DNA of 64,000 nt from positions 19,670-83,669 of the forward strand of contig BCLD01000017.1 of NCBI GenBank assembly GCA_001600875.1, written 5' to 3'. Made by a program: the position numbers and the translations under genes. The notes beneath the pieces are model-generated. The model made no database searches and was not told the origin of the DNA. It saw nothing but the letters and a program-made list of their open reading frames with translations. Origin of the DNA: Solicoccozyma terricola (lineage: Eukaryota; Basidiomycota; Tremellomycetes; Filobasidiales; Piskurozymaceae). Positions 10,487-20,561 of this stretch are shown piece by piece. Position 1 is the first letter of the stretch. Every line of letters starts with the position of its first letter.

Positions 10487-12304
10487 CTATTTTGCCATTG
10501 CCCTACTTTCCATCTTCCTAACAAGTCGTGCCAAAACTAGATTGTAATCGCCTTGCCATCCGTTGATTGCATCGGCCTGTAGATTATGATTTACATGATG
10601 ATAAGCGCCAGGGACGTCGGTGCAGCAGCCCTTACACTCGCCTGGAATGACCGTGACGGATATATCAATATATCCCCAACGCGCACTGACTCGGTCGTGC
10701 CCGCCAACTGCTCGGCTGTTACGCCCCACCTGACGAGCAGGTAGGTGAGTAGAGCATCGCTCTGAGGGGGGAATTGACATCAGAGGACGGTTGTAAAATT
10801 GTTATCGCTGCAGCACACGAACCCATGCACCAGGTCCAGTCATATCTAGAACAGGTTCCTCCTTTGCGTTTCCAAGACGGTAGGCTTCGGCTGATTTGAG
10901 GGCGTGATCGATGACATCGAGAAAGACGGGATGATGTGGACGTGCGGCGATGGTCCACTGGAGATGCAACTATCAGCCGACTCCTCGTATGCCAGCCGTG
11001 CAGATTTCCTCACCTGCGTGAATTGGAAACCTCGAGCGAACTCCCCAGATTCCATTCGGCATTTGTAGACATGGCGTCAAACTCTATAGCGACGACCAGG
11101 CTCGGAGGCTTGGTCTGAGCGTCCATCGCTTCAGGCGAGGTACCCAATGTCACAACCCGCTCATTCCGAGACTCGGCGTCGGCATCCGGTTTGCCAGCAA
11201 GGTGAAGCAGCTGGGATAGGGTGGTCAGGATAGGGTGACCGATCACCTTCTTGGTATCTTTGCCGGACCAGAAACCTGGCCAGTCCGCTATAGGACGGAC
11301 GACTGCCGTATCCGTGTCGGTGTATATGCCGCCGTTGAGAAAGAGGATGAGGTAGCTGTGATCTGAAAAGCGATCAGTTCCTGAATGCCACACGAGTCGA
11401 CGAAACAACTTGCCGAAAAACATCGGCTGCGGTAGCGGAACTGTGTTTTCAGCCTCTCGCGTTGTTCATTCGATCACTTTTCACACCCACCTTTAAGGAC
11501 CCCGCGATTCCGCGAGCTGAATTCGTCCGCCAGTCGAGCATAACGGGCAGACGACCCGTTACCGACTGTGAACGTCGTCCGAAGCCATTCGAAAGTGGCT
11601 GCATCGTCATAATTTACAATCTCCCAGTCGGGGTTGAGTGTCTTCCAACGCTGGAATTGTCCGATATAGTCTGGTATTTTTCCTTGACAAGTGGTGTATA
11701 TTATTTTCGGGATTTGATCGTCGATTCCACGTAGACCCGCCAGGTCCAGGTATTCCATGATGCTATCGCGCCACGAGGTGAATATTGCCCCTTCCGGGTG
11801 CGAGTGTACGTCGTTGGGCTCGAACCAGTACTCCCAAGCCGTACGAATAGCATCTCTATACGTATCGAGCGTAGGATACTTGATCTGCACGCCGTAGTCC
11901 TCGTAGATGGAGCCGTGAATGTCGTAATTCGCCAACCGCGAAGCCAGTTGCACCTCGGCAAATAGGACGAGAGTCTTGACGGATATGCTTGCCTGGTCGT
12001 CGAGTGTCGATCCAGCCGTCGTCACCTGCTCAAGCGTACCATGCACATGGAGTGCTCCAGTATGATCTACGTCTGTGAGTTGCCAAGAATCTATGTGCCA
12101 GGTCCGAACATTGATGAATATGGTGGCACCCATCACCCCCAACACGAAGGCAATGAAGGCAATGGTGATTTGGAAACGTCTGCGGCGTTTCAGGAAGACT
12201 TCTGGTAGCTGGTGGAGGTTGGACGTCCGTCTTGACTTGAGTACAGAGAGAGTCGCCCGATCGCTGTCGGTTGACCATCTGGGTGGCGAATGGAAAGGCT
12301 TCAT
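10487..12304 (-). CDS. GT32-family glycosyltransferase (Och1-like mannosyltransferase), type II membrane protein
   Basis: The frame from ATG at 12302-12304 has a basic lead, one membrane helix (about residues 40-62, ITIAFIAFVLGVMGATIFI) and a lumenal domain. IPKIIYTTCQ starts the catalytic part, and GGIYTDTDT contains the DXD metal/nucleotide-sugar motif. A 13-nt exon (11414-11426) encodes part of ADVFR; it is flanked by an ordinary intron (11427-11490) and by a GC-AG intron (11356-11413). After VVAIEFDAM the frame must shift by one base near the C4 run at 11043-11046 (sense G4) to reach the conserved EFARGFQFTQ|WTIAARPHHP. The end then reads through two more introns: PGAW|SDALLTYL and SFQAS|ADAINGW, stop at 10487. 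Expected to work in the Golgi on N-glycan outer chains or a related acceptor. Family is firm; exact acceptor and the last intron are less certain. Confidence 0.82.
11414..11426 (-). other. 13-nt microexon of the GT32 gene beside a GC-AG intron
   Basis: Sense strand: ...CTTAAAG|GTGGGT, intron, CCGCAG|13 bases|GCAAGT, intron, ATCACAG|CTACCTC. Phases are 1, then 2, then 0, so the codons for ADVFR-YLILFL are kept. That motif is the conserved segment just before the DXD in GT32 enzymes, which is why this model is preferred over read-through, which hits a stop. Confidence 0.8.
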
Positions 12305-13212
12305 TGCGGGAATGAAGGTTGCTGACTGAGAGTGAGACCTTCCGACCGATTCTTTGTCCCACTTCCAGTGCCGCCTTGATATAATCCACGATTTGCCTGC
12401 TGACGACTTGTAAAAGCTCCCTTTGTCAATTCGCAATTAACCCCTGTAGGAGCGAGCCGTTTCTCCTTTCTCCTACGGCTCACTCATGCAGGGTTATTCG
12501 CCTGTTACTGGTACCGGAACGTTCTGTAATCTTCAAAGCTGCTCTATAACCCCCGCCGTGACCGCTTTGTCTGAGCGGGAGGTGTTTTTTTTTTTTTTTT
12601 GGAACCTGCTCAGCGCTGCCGGGCAATGCCACAGAGCATGGTTCAAGCCACGCGAACTTTTCATAGCTGTTCTTTCACGAGTGTTCATGACCGAGTTGCG
12701 CAAGTTGCAGTTCTTTATAAGCAGCCTGCGACTGGACTGTGGCAGGATACGAGACAGCAAGGTGAATGTTGTTTGAACATTTGGTAGATCGAGCTCGCTG
12801 TGTTGCGTTGTGGCTTGTTGCTCAGTGCGTGCTGCAGGTTAGTCACTGCATCTGACTCAATATGGCTTAGATAAAATAGAAACCACGCTCTCGCTCCAGC
12901 TGCCGAGCGCGGAACCGAACTCGCCACCGACACCTGTCGACAGGCGCGATAGGAGGATCAGGATAAATGGATTGCATCCTCGCATCGCCCTTGGCGGGTT
13001 CGCGGATGGTGTCTGTGCCGACGTCGCTAGCGTACAGCGCTATGCTCTGCCGGCATTATCGCGCTTGGCGCTAGCATTTCCCCCTTGTACTTCGCGGATA
13101 TATAGAGGGACATGGTGGTGCAGTTCGGTCTTCCTCTCTCCTGGTATCATCCTCTCTCAGCTACGACAGACACATCTACCACTACATCTCATACCCAGTC
13201 CAATAAAACATC
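12305..13212. promoter_or_regulatory. Divergent promoter region between GT32 and membrane-protein genes
   Basis: About 900 bases without a supported gene. It has a T16 run near 12584-12599, a Cys-free short frame upstream of the GT32 ATG that lacks its own ATG, and a TATATA element at 13099-13104 about 110 bases before the start at 13213. Confidence 0.5.
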
Positions 13213-14501
13213 ATGGACATTCCATCAGACTTCTTCGTCACCGGCGGGATTCCCACCAAGAATGTCGACCTCGGACCATGCATCCTCTTCCTCGTCCTCG
13301 TAAGTCCACATGATCAGATTCCTTCCGACTCCCGACTAAACCGTGACCTACACACCTCAGTACATCCTCCTCGGCGTCGTCCTTGTATACCGATGGAGCA
13401 GACCTCAGGACCGCACTCTGATCCTCATTCGACCTACCATTTTCGTCCTCGTAAGGATAACGCTGTTCATTATCCGCATCGTTCTCTGCTTCCAAGGACT
13501 GACCGAAGGTTTATTGAGTGAGTCATCTTCGGACAATATGAGCCGCTTTGTCTCCATCTAACTCGACTCCTCCTTCCTAGACGCCGATCTCATCCTCATC
13601 CTCATCGGCTTTCTCTTCCTCGTCGAACCCGCGGTCGCATTATGGAAAAACCTCGTTGCAGAGACGGTCTGGATCGAGAAGGGATGTCCTCCTCCAGGTT
13701 CAGAAAGCAGGAGGAATGACAGGCGAAATTTGAGAGCCAAACATTGGACGGACTCGGTCGCTCTGTAAGTCATTTGGTCATGGATATCAAGGTCTTCCTG
13801 CGTCTTTTGCAACAAAAACTAACCACCTTCCCACCCCTCAGTGTCCTTCGTCTCGCCCTCCTTGGGGCCATCATCACAGGTATCATCGCCGGATCCAAAT
13901 CTGCCGCAGCATTCACCGACCCCAGCACCGCAAACACCGTCAACAGTTTGAGAGAGGCTTGTTACATCTTGTCCATCGTCATTGCAGGTGTCCTCTTCCT
14001 CGCGGAGATTTTGACCTACATTCGGATGCCTCATCTTGAGCGCAGAGCAACCATCTTCCTGTTCATCATCACAGCGCTACTCTGTGTGGTTGCCTCGTAT
14101 CGATTGGTGAGTGGTGACCCTGACATGTAGCACGCGCGAGAACATGCCACTGACGGCTACCCGACATGCAAATCAGGCCTCCATTCTAGCCTCAAACTCG
14201 GAATGGGTACGGTCAAAATCAGCGTTCTACATCCTTCAGATCGCTATTGAATTGTAAGTTGGTGTTCGCTACATCATGCCGCCACACTTCCGGGCCCTGA
14301 TACCATCTCCTTCTTCTCATCCTCCGCCACAGCATCATCTGCACTATGCTACTCTCCATCTCCATTCCCGAGTGGTACCCGAAACACGTCGTGACAGCTA
14401 CTCCGCCGACGATCAAGACGCCACAGGATTCGTACGGCCAGTACCTACCCCGTTCGCCACTGCCGCCGACGTACCCCACGTATGGGAAGGAGACGGTGTG
14501 A
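13213..14501 (+). CDS. Fungal multi-pass (about seven-helix) integral membrane protein
   Basis: Six exons starting at ATG 13213 and ending TGA 14499-14501. The protein begins MDIPSDFFVTGG and then alternates hydrophobic helices (CILFLVL-YILLGVVLVY, TIFVLVRITLFIIRIVL, LILILIGFLFLVEPAVAL, LALLGAIITGIIAG, ILSIVIAGVLFLAEILTYI, IFLFIITALLCVVASY, IICTMLLSIS) with short loops. It ends in a proline-rich, tyrosine-containing cytosolic tail of about 35 residues. The layout resembles fungal seven-helix integral membrane families such as DUF7702, but I cannot confirm the family. The tail (PEWYP, PPTYPTYG) resembles the C-termini of eisosome or receptor-like membrane proteins only in composition. Exon phases were verified at the first two introns. 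Confidence 0.75.
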
Positions 14502-14866
14502 GGGGATGATGAACTGAAGCTCGTGAAGAGTGTGATATATGTATATACTGTACCATCCGCATCATCCATAGAACAGCTAGATAGAAAGATCTGTACATGA
14601 CCATTTTGTTTCACGCCGCTTGGCGCGAAATGTAAACAAATCGATGCCGCGACCTCGAACCAAGCACGGCAAACACCCATCCATCAACAGCATCGCACAT
14701 CTCACAACACAACACCCTTCACAGATTCCTCTCGCAGTGCAAGATCTCCTTCTCGTTCCTCGCCGCTGGACCATCCGAAGCCATCGCCGTCTCCAACTCA
14801 TCATCTCCCCCCACCACCCCGCCTTTGAATCCCATCACTCTGAACTTTTCGCCCAGCTGGACGACT

Positions 14867-15807
14867 ATGTCTGCCTCAATCGGCAAGGGTCGACCTTCCA
14901 CCCTCTCAGCGAAGAAGAGCTATCATCCTCGAGAAGCGAGTGGTGGTGTCTTTAATCTATTTTCTCCAGCTCAGTGAGTTTTTTTGTTTCTCTCTCGTTG
15001 ATTCGCGTGGAGAGCGAGCCTTGCTAGATGTCGATGATCGAAGCGACGTTGGACGTTCCGACAACTGACATGTTCACCAATCACTTGCCTCAGAATCAAA
15101 CAATTCAAAGAATGCTTCACAATGATCGACACTGACGGCGATGGAAAGATCAATCTACACGACCTCAAAGAGACGTTGGGGAATCTAGGTATGCTCGCTT
15201 GGTCCTCCTAGTACACCACTGCCTGCCTCTAAACCCCACCCTTCCCCTTAACTTGGCCCTTAAGGTCAAATACCCTCCAACCACCTCCTAACCTCCCTTC
15301 TCACCTCGCGACCAGGCGACGTCGACCCTTCCCTGTCCTACGCGACATACGACCCTTCCTCTCCCGATTCACCCACCCTAACCTCCCCTGACCCACTTCA
15401 GAATACCATCAATTTCACGCAATTCCTAACATTGTTCGGAGAGAGACTAGTCCAATTAGATGAGGAAGAAGAGGTTGTCGAGGCGTTTAAAAGTTTTGAA
15501 AGACCCGGTGAGGAAGGGGTGGTTGAGATGGAGATGATGAGAGGTTGGTTGAGGGATTATGGGGATAAAATGAGTGACGAAGAGGTGGGGTTGGATGCGG
15601 GTGTTTGTTACCAGGTGGAAGGAAGAACTCCCCGACTGATCATCAAGCCTTACTTTTCGCCTTTGGTGGTGTCAACTACAGATCGACCGACTCTTTCGCG
15701 GACCATTCACGAACCGTTCCGGAACTACCTTCAATTATCTCGAATTCGCAAAGAGCTTGAAAGTGAATGCGAATGGTGAGATGAAAGATGATGCGCTGAA
15801 TGTATGA
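14867..15807 (+). CDS. RLC1: Myosin regulatory light chain (EF-hand protein)
   Basis: Four exons. The N-terminus (about 37 residues, Ser/Lys-rich, ending VFNLFSPAQ) resembles the phosphorylatable lead of regulatory light chains. Exon 2 encodes the first EF-hand with loop DTDGDGKINLHD, a complete calcium/magnesium loop. Next come INFTQFLTLFGERL, EVVEAFKSFE and WLRDYGDKMSDEEVDRLF, matching the order in MYL9/Rlc1 proteins. The last intron (donor GAG|GTGGGG, acceptor ACTACAG) joins to IDRLF...FNYLEFAKSLK. It should bind the neck of type II myosin and act in the cytokinetic ring. The other EF-hand loops look degenerate, as is usual for the family. An essential light chain (Cdc4) is less likely given the N-terminal extension and the DRFTDEEVD-like motif. 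Confidence 0.9.
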
Positions 15808-16039
15808 TGCGCTAGAGTGATTGTGAGTGGTGGTGGAAACATGCACCGAATGATAAGACGACGGGCGCGACGATGCTGATGTACATGCAACCCAGACGGC
15901 ACCCGGCTTCCGCCTCTTGTTGTATTGCTTCCCCTGTAACGTCAACACGCATGCCGAGCTGGTCTCATGACATGACCATTCTATATGATGCTTGCGTTTC
16001 ACACACATCGTACATTGATGGCACTGATAACAACCCTCC
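15808..16039. other. Short convergent intergenic gap
   Basis: 232 bases between the RLC1 and DPM3 stop codons, holding both 3' ends. Nothing else seen. Confidence 0.5.
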
Positions 16040-16710
16040 TCAATCTACCGGAACACCCTGATCCCTCAACTCGTTCTTTGCAGTGTTGATTTCCTGTCGA
16101 GACGGATGGGGGGGGGGGGGGGGGTTTGCAATCATCAGTGAAGTGCCTACAGATGGGTGCATGTATTTGCTTCCCGTCCACTCGCAAGCTTGGATGTATA
16201 TCCTGGCTAGTTTCCGGAAAGTGAATACTTGCGCTGACGACAACGAACAAAGGAGCTTGGGCCGGTAGCAGTGGTCCAACGGAGTCTTCTCCGCTCACGA
16301 GACGAGCTCATCATTCAGAGCCGTACACTCGCAGACGATATGATCGACTCGATGATCACGTTGTCCGACGTCCAACCCTCCACGTTCAACCACTGACCTT
16401 CAACAACTCCTCGTACGCCTCTGGACAGTCTCTAAATCTGACCAGTCCCAATCCCAAGGACCCGAGAGAGTAAGCTCCGCACGCGACGATGCACCACCAG
16501 GGTATCTAGCGGAGAAGAGAAGGGCAAGTTGATGAGTTTGTGGCAGTGTGTACCACGCGTGGATGAGACGGATGGGGGACTAACGGTGGGTAGGATTTCG
16601 TCTGCTGTGTGTTGAGCGATGAACGGGATAGGGAGGATGTGGATGATGGCGAGAAGCCAGAGGATGGTGAGTGGTATAGTGAGGGCAAGGAGCCGGGTTG
16701 CTCGAGTCAT
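16040..16710 (-). CDS. DPM3: Dolichol-phosphate mannosyltransferase subunit 3
   Basis: Three exons read from ATG 16708-16710. Exon 1 encodes two hydrophobic segments (MTRATRLLALTIPLTIL..., IHILPIPFIAQ) and ends EILPT. Exon 2 (IPWWCIVACGAYSLGSLGLGLVRF without the last helix) ends RDCPEAYEELLK, and exon 3 is EINTAKNELRDQGV, stop at 16040. The total is about 95 residues, the normal size. The two membrane helices followed by the F-x-D-C-x-E-A...EL..EI..A...L..KG pattern are diagnostic of Dpm3, which anchors the Dpm1 catalytic subunit in the ER to make Dol-P-Man for N-glycans, O-mannosyl glycans and GPI. The second intron is about 300 nt and has a C17 run (sense) 13 bases before its acceptor (plus-strand G at 16108-16124). 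Too split to appear as one open frame. Confidence 0.9.
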
Positions 16711-16808
16711 GATGGGAAGGGGTGGGAGGTAGCGCTGCGGGACAGGTCGAGCGGAGGAGGAAAGTAGGAGGATGTCACCGTAGTTCGCCAGCTGTTGGAC
16801 TGTTGCTG

Positions 16809-16927
16809 CCACGTCACTCACCGCTTATCAATTTCTTATCAATCGGCGATGCCACGTCATCGAATGCTTATCAAATCCAGCTTATCACTCGCCACGTCAT
16901 ATTCGCCACCCACCACGTGCCACGTCA
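16809..16927. promoter_or_regulatory. Interleaved CCACGTCA / CTTATCA element array in the DPM3-SSE1 bidirectional promoter
   Basis: CCACGTCA occurs at 16809, 16852, 16892 and 16920; CTTATCA at 16824, 16835, 16867 and 16881; a CACGTG E-box lies at 16914-16919. Read from the DPM3 side these are TGACGTGG and TGATAAG. TGACGTGG is the mammalian UPRE/ATF6-XBP1 type bZIP site and GATAAG is the GATA-factor core. The array lies 99-217 bases upstream of the DPM3 ATG and about 280-400 upstream of the SSE1 ATG. Use by either gene is inferred, not shown. Confidence 0.75.
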
Positions 16928-17207
16928 TCCCCCGCGAGGTCTCAACTTTTCAGTCCAAGCCCTCCCAACGTCAGCCCCTTCTCGCACTTTCTCAACGTTC
17001 AAGTACCAAGCTCTAGTTCCAACAGTCAAAGGTCAGCCAACACACTTGCAATCCATCCAGTGTCCCATCTCAACGTCGTATCGTCGTCTGTCACAGCTGT
17101 TCTTGTAGTCAGACACCTCCACCACACGCTATTCAGCAGGCTGTCATCAGGCATCCCGTTCCAACCGTCCATACATCCACCTTTCACCTCTATCCCTTCG
17201 CTTCAAC

Positions 17208-19881
17208 ATGGCTGTGAGTGATACACCGATGTGCGAAGCCTTGTCGGTATCCACCCATCTGACATACTTTGCCCCCCCCCCCCCCGCCTCATAGTCCGTC
17301 GTAGGTATTGATTTGGGTAACTTGGCGTCAAAGGTGAGTACGCGAGCATTCATTTCCCTGGGCGTAGCGAAGAATATCGTCTTCCGCGAGCGCAGCGAGT
17401 AATTGTCTTTGGCTTCTGCGAGCGTAACGAGCATTACCTGTGCGACCTTGCTGAGCGTTCCTCTCCGTCTCATGCGAGCGAGAGTGAGCGAGATACTCTG
17501 CGAGTATGACGATACTCTTGGCGAATATCTAGCAATACAATACCCTTCGAAATTCTCCTTCGAATCCGTCAACTGACTCCTTTACTTTTATTTACACTAC
17601 AGATCGGTGTCGCCCGTAACCGTGGTATCGATGTCATCGCCAACGAAGTCTCCAACCTCGCTACACCGTGAGTTCACCATCAGCTACATGGATATCCCTC
17701 CTTTAAACATTCTGCTGACGTGGACCACCCCCCCCCCCCCCCAACCCCCAGTTCCCTCGTCTCATTCACCCCTCGTCAACGTCTCGTAGGTGAATCAGCA
17801 AAAACCGCAGAGACGTCAAACTTTAAGAACACGATCGGGTCGCTCAAGAGGTTGATAGGAAGGAGCTTTGCTGATGCAGAGGTCCAAGAGATTGAGAAAA
17901 AGTTTATCAATGCAGAGTTGGTGGATGCTGGGGGGTCTGTTGGTGTCAAGGTGAGTCGAGCCGTTGTTCAATTGGGCATGGCGAGTGATGCGAGGTCGAC
18001 TCTGAAAACTAACGCCCCCCCCCCCCCCCTTCCCCAAACAGGTCATGTACCTCGGCGAACCCACCGTCTTCTCCGCCACTCAACTCGTCGCAATGTACCT
18101 TGCCAAACTCCGTGATACTGCCGCCGCCGAACTCAAACAATCCGTCAGCGACGTCGTCATCGCCGTTCCAGGATGGTACACCGACACCCAACGACGTGCC
18201 ATGCTTGACGCCGCCAACATCGCCGGTCTCAACGCTCTCCGTCTGATCAACGACACCACCGCCGTCGCTCTCGGTTACGGTATCACCAAGGCCGATCTTC
18301 CTGCCACTCCCGAGGAGGCCCGTCATGTCTGTTTCATCGACGTCGGTCACTCCAACTACTCGGTCGCCATCGTAGCATACTCCAAGGGTCAACTCACCGT
18401 CAAAGCCACCGCGTACGATAGGCACTTTGGTGGTCGAAACTTTGACTATGCTCTGATCGAGCACTTTGCGGAAGAGTTCAAGACAAAGTACAAGATCGAC
18501 GTCATGTCCTCCCCCAAGGCAATCTTCAGGTTGACCACCGGATGCGAGCGTCTCAAGAAGGTCTTGTCCGCCAACGCCGAGGCTCCTCTCAACGTCGAAT
18601 CGATCGTCAACGACGTCGACGCCTCGTCTTCGATGACCCGAGAAAAGTTTGAGCAGTTGACTGCACACCTCCTCGACCGAATGCACGAACCACTCGCCAA
18701 CGCGATCGCCGAGGCCGGTCTTACTCTCGACCAGATCGACACCGTCGAACTCGTCGGTGGTTCCACCCGTATCCCTGCTATCAAGGAGCGCATCTCCTCG
18801 TTCTTCCCCGGAAAGACCCTCAACTTCACCCTCAACGCCGACGAGGCCATCTGCCGTGGTGCCACGTTTGCATGTGCATCTCTCTCCCCAGTCTTCAGAG
18901 TCAGAGAATTCGCCGTGCACGACATCAACCTGTACCCTATCCAGGTTCAATGGGAAAAGGAGGCGGGTAACCCAGATGAGGACACCTCGCTCGTCGTCTT
19001 CCCTCGATCCAACCCCATCCCATCCACCAAAATCCTTACCTTCCACCGTGCCGGTAACTTTGAGCTCGAGGCTAGGTACACCGACGACGCCCCGATCCCT
19101 CGAGGAACCAACCCATGGATTGGCAAGGTCGCAGTCAAGGGTGTTACCAATGGCACCAACGGTGACCTCGCCATCGTCAAGGTCAAGGCCCGAATGAACC
19201 TCCACGGCGTCCTCAACTTTGAGGAGGCCTACATGGTCGAGGAAGTCGAGGAGGAGGAGAAGTTCACCACTGGCGAAGGTGATGAGAAAAAGGAGGAGAC
19301 TCGCAAAGTCCGCAAGATGAAGCGACGTGGACCTCTTACCCTCTCTGGCGGTTACACCGCATTGTCCACGGAACGCCGGGACGAGCTGCTCGAGCAGGAG
19401 GGTAACATGAGCGCCTCTGACCGACTTGTCATGGAGACCGAGGACCGAAAGAACGCGCTCGAAGAGTACGTGTACGAGATGCGTGGCAAGCTCGAGGACC
19501 GATACGCCGCATACGTTACCGCCGAGGAGAAGCAGAAGCTGTTGGCTGGGTTGCAAGACGCCGAGGACTGGCTGTACTCTGAGGAGGGCGAGGACGCCAA
19601 GAAGAGCGAGTATGTGGCCAAGCTGGATACTCTCAAGGCGATCGGTGACCCGGTTGCGCTGAGGTGGAAGGAGAGCGAGGACAGGCCAAGAGCCGCTGCG
19701 GCGTTGAGGGAGGTCATCAACCAGTACATGTCGATGGCACAGGGTGGCGAGGAGAAGTACTCGCACATCGACGAGGCTGACAAGAACAAGGTGGTGAGTG
19801 TGGACGGTCGTGCATGAGATGACAATTGGACATTGCGGGACCAGTCCGCTGATCTCGTCCGCCCGCTGACCACCTCGCTCC

Positions 19882-19970
<89 letters not shown>

Positions 19971-20357
19971 CCCCAGATCGAGAAGTGTGCGACCAACCAG
20001 CAATGGCTCGAGGACAACCTCTTCCGTCAATCCGAGCGTGTCAAGAACCGGGATCCAGTCATCACCTCTGCCGAGATCATGAAGCGTCGGGATGACGTCG
20101 AGATCACCGGTGCTTCGATCATGAACAAGCCGAAGCCGAAGCCCAAGGTGACGACCGAGGAGCCGGCGAGCGGCAAGAACACCCCACCCCCTCCCAAGGA
20201 GGAGAAGGAAGATGTGGAAATGGAGGTGGCGGATGACGCCGAGGGTGCAAAGTTGGACATGGATGTCGGTGAGTGGCCTGCCTGTGCGAGCGCTGCGGGG
20301 TGACTGCGTCGACTGACGGAGACGCCGGTGTTGGTTTGCCCTCTGCCACCAGACTGA
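17208..20357 (+). CDS. SSE1: Hsp110-type chaperone (Hsp70 nucleotide-exchange factor)
   Basis: Coding exon 1 is only ATGGCT (17208-17213). Exon 2 gives SVVGIDLGNLASK, the Hsp110 form of the Hsp70 phosphate loop; exon 3 gives IGVARNRGIDVIANEVSN. The ATPase continues through VPGWYTDTQRRAMLDAA, INDTTAVALGYGI and VELVGGSTRIP. The substrate-binding half has a long acidic loop (EEVEEEEKF, near residues 500-520) and the C-terminal helical domain, ending DMDVD, the Sse1 tail. Length is about 770 residues as expected. The product acts in the cytosol as nucleotide-exchange factor and holdase for Hsp70. Four of the seven introns have a poly-C run in front of the acceptor: 17272-17285, 17728-17742, 18015-18029 and the very long 19883-19967. 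The last exon is just 5 coding bases (ACTGA). Intron 2 (17334-17602) is unusually long and repetitive. Confidence 0.95.
19883..19967 (+). repeat. Poly-C tract in the penultimate SSE1 intron
   Basis: About 36 C, one G, then about 48 C, inside the intron 19794-19976 and ending 8 bases before its acceptor AG. The flanking exons join KNKV to IEKCATN in phase, so the tract is intronic and not a polyproline-coding segment. Confidence 0.9.
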
Positions 20358-20561
20358 GCATGCTCGCTTTGCTTTTGCATTCGTCATCTCATGTCCGCTC
20401 CCTGTCGCCGTCGTAGTCGCCGGAAAAAAAAAAAGTGTAACCGTGCAGTGAACTCTATAGACTCGATACATCATCATCACCATTCTTCCTCTGGCCATCG
20501 TCTGCATCTGCATCCTCTGTCGCATAGCACCCAGCGATCCCGCACACAGACCCGTCTTGCC

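Noticed and set aside
17334..17602. Box C/D snoRNA in the SSE1 intron
   Set aside because: No convincing RUGAUGA / CUGA pair with terminal stem; kept only as an observation on repeats.
19833..20010. Polyproline-coding stretch joined to the SSE1 C-terminus
   Set aside because: Splice sites at 19794 and 19976 and conservation of KNKV-IEKCATN show that the C tract is intronic.
18009..20525. Very long open frame antisense to SSE1 (over 800 codons)
   Set aside because: It is the complement of a strongly codon-biased gene, runs through introns and the poly-C tract as poly-Gly, and has no domain.
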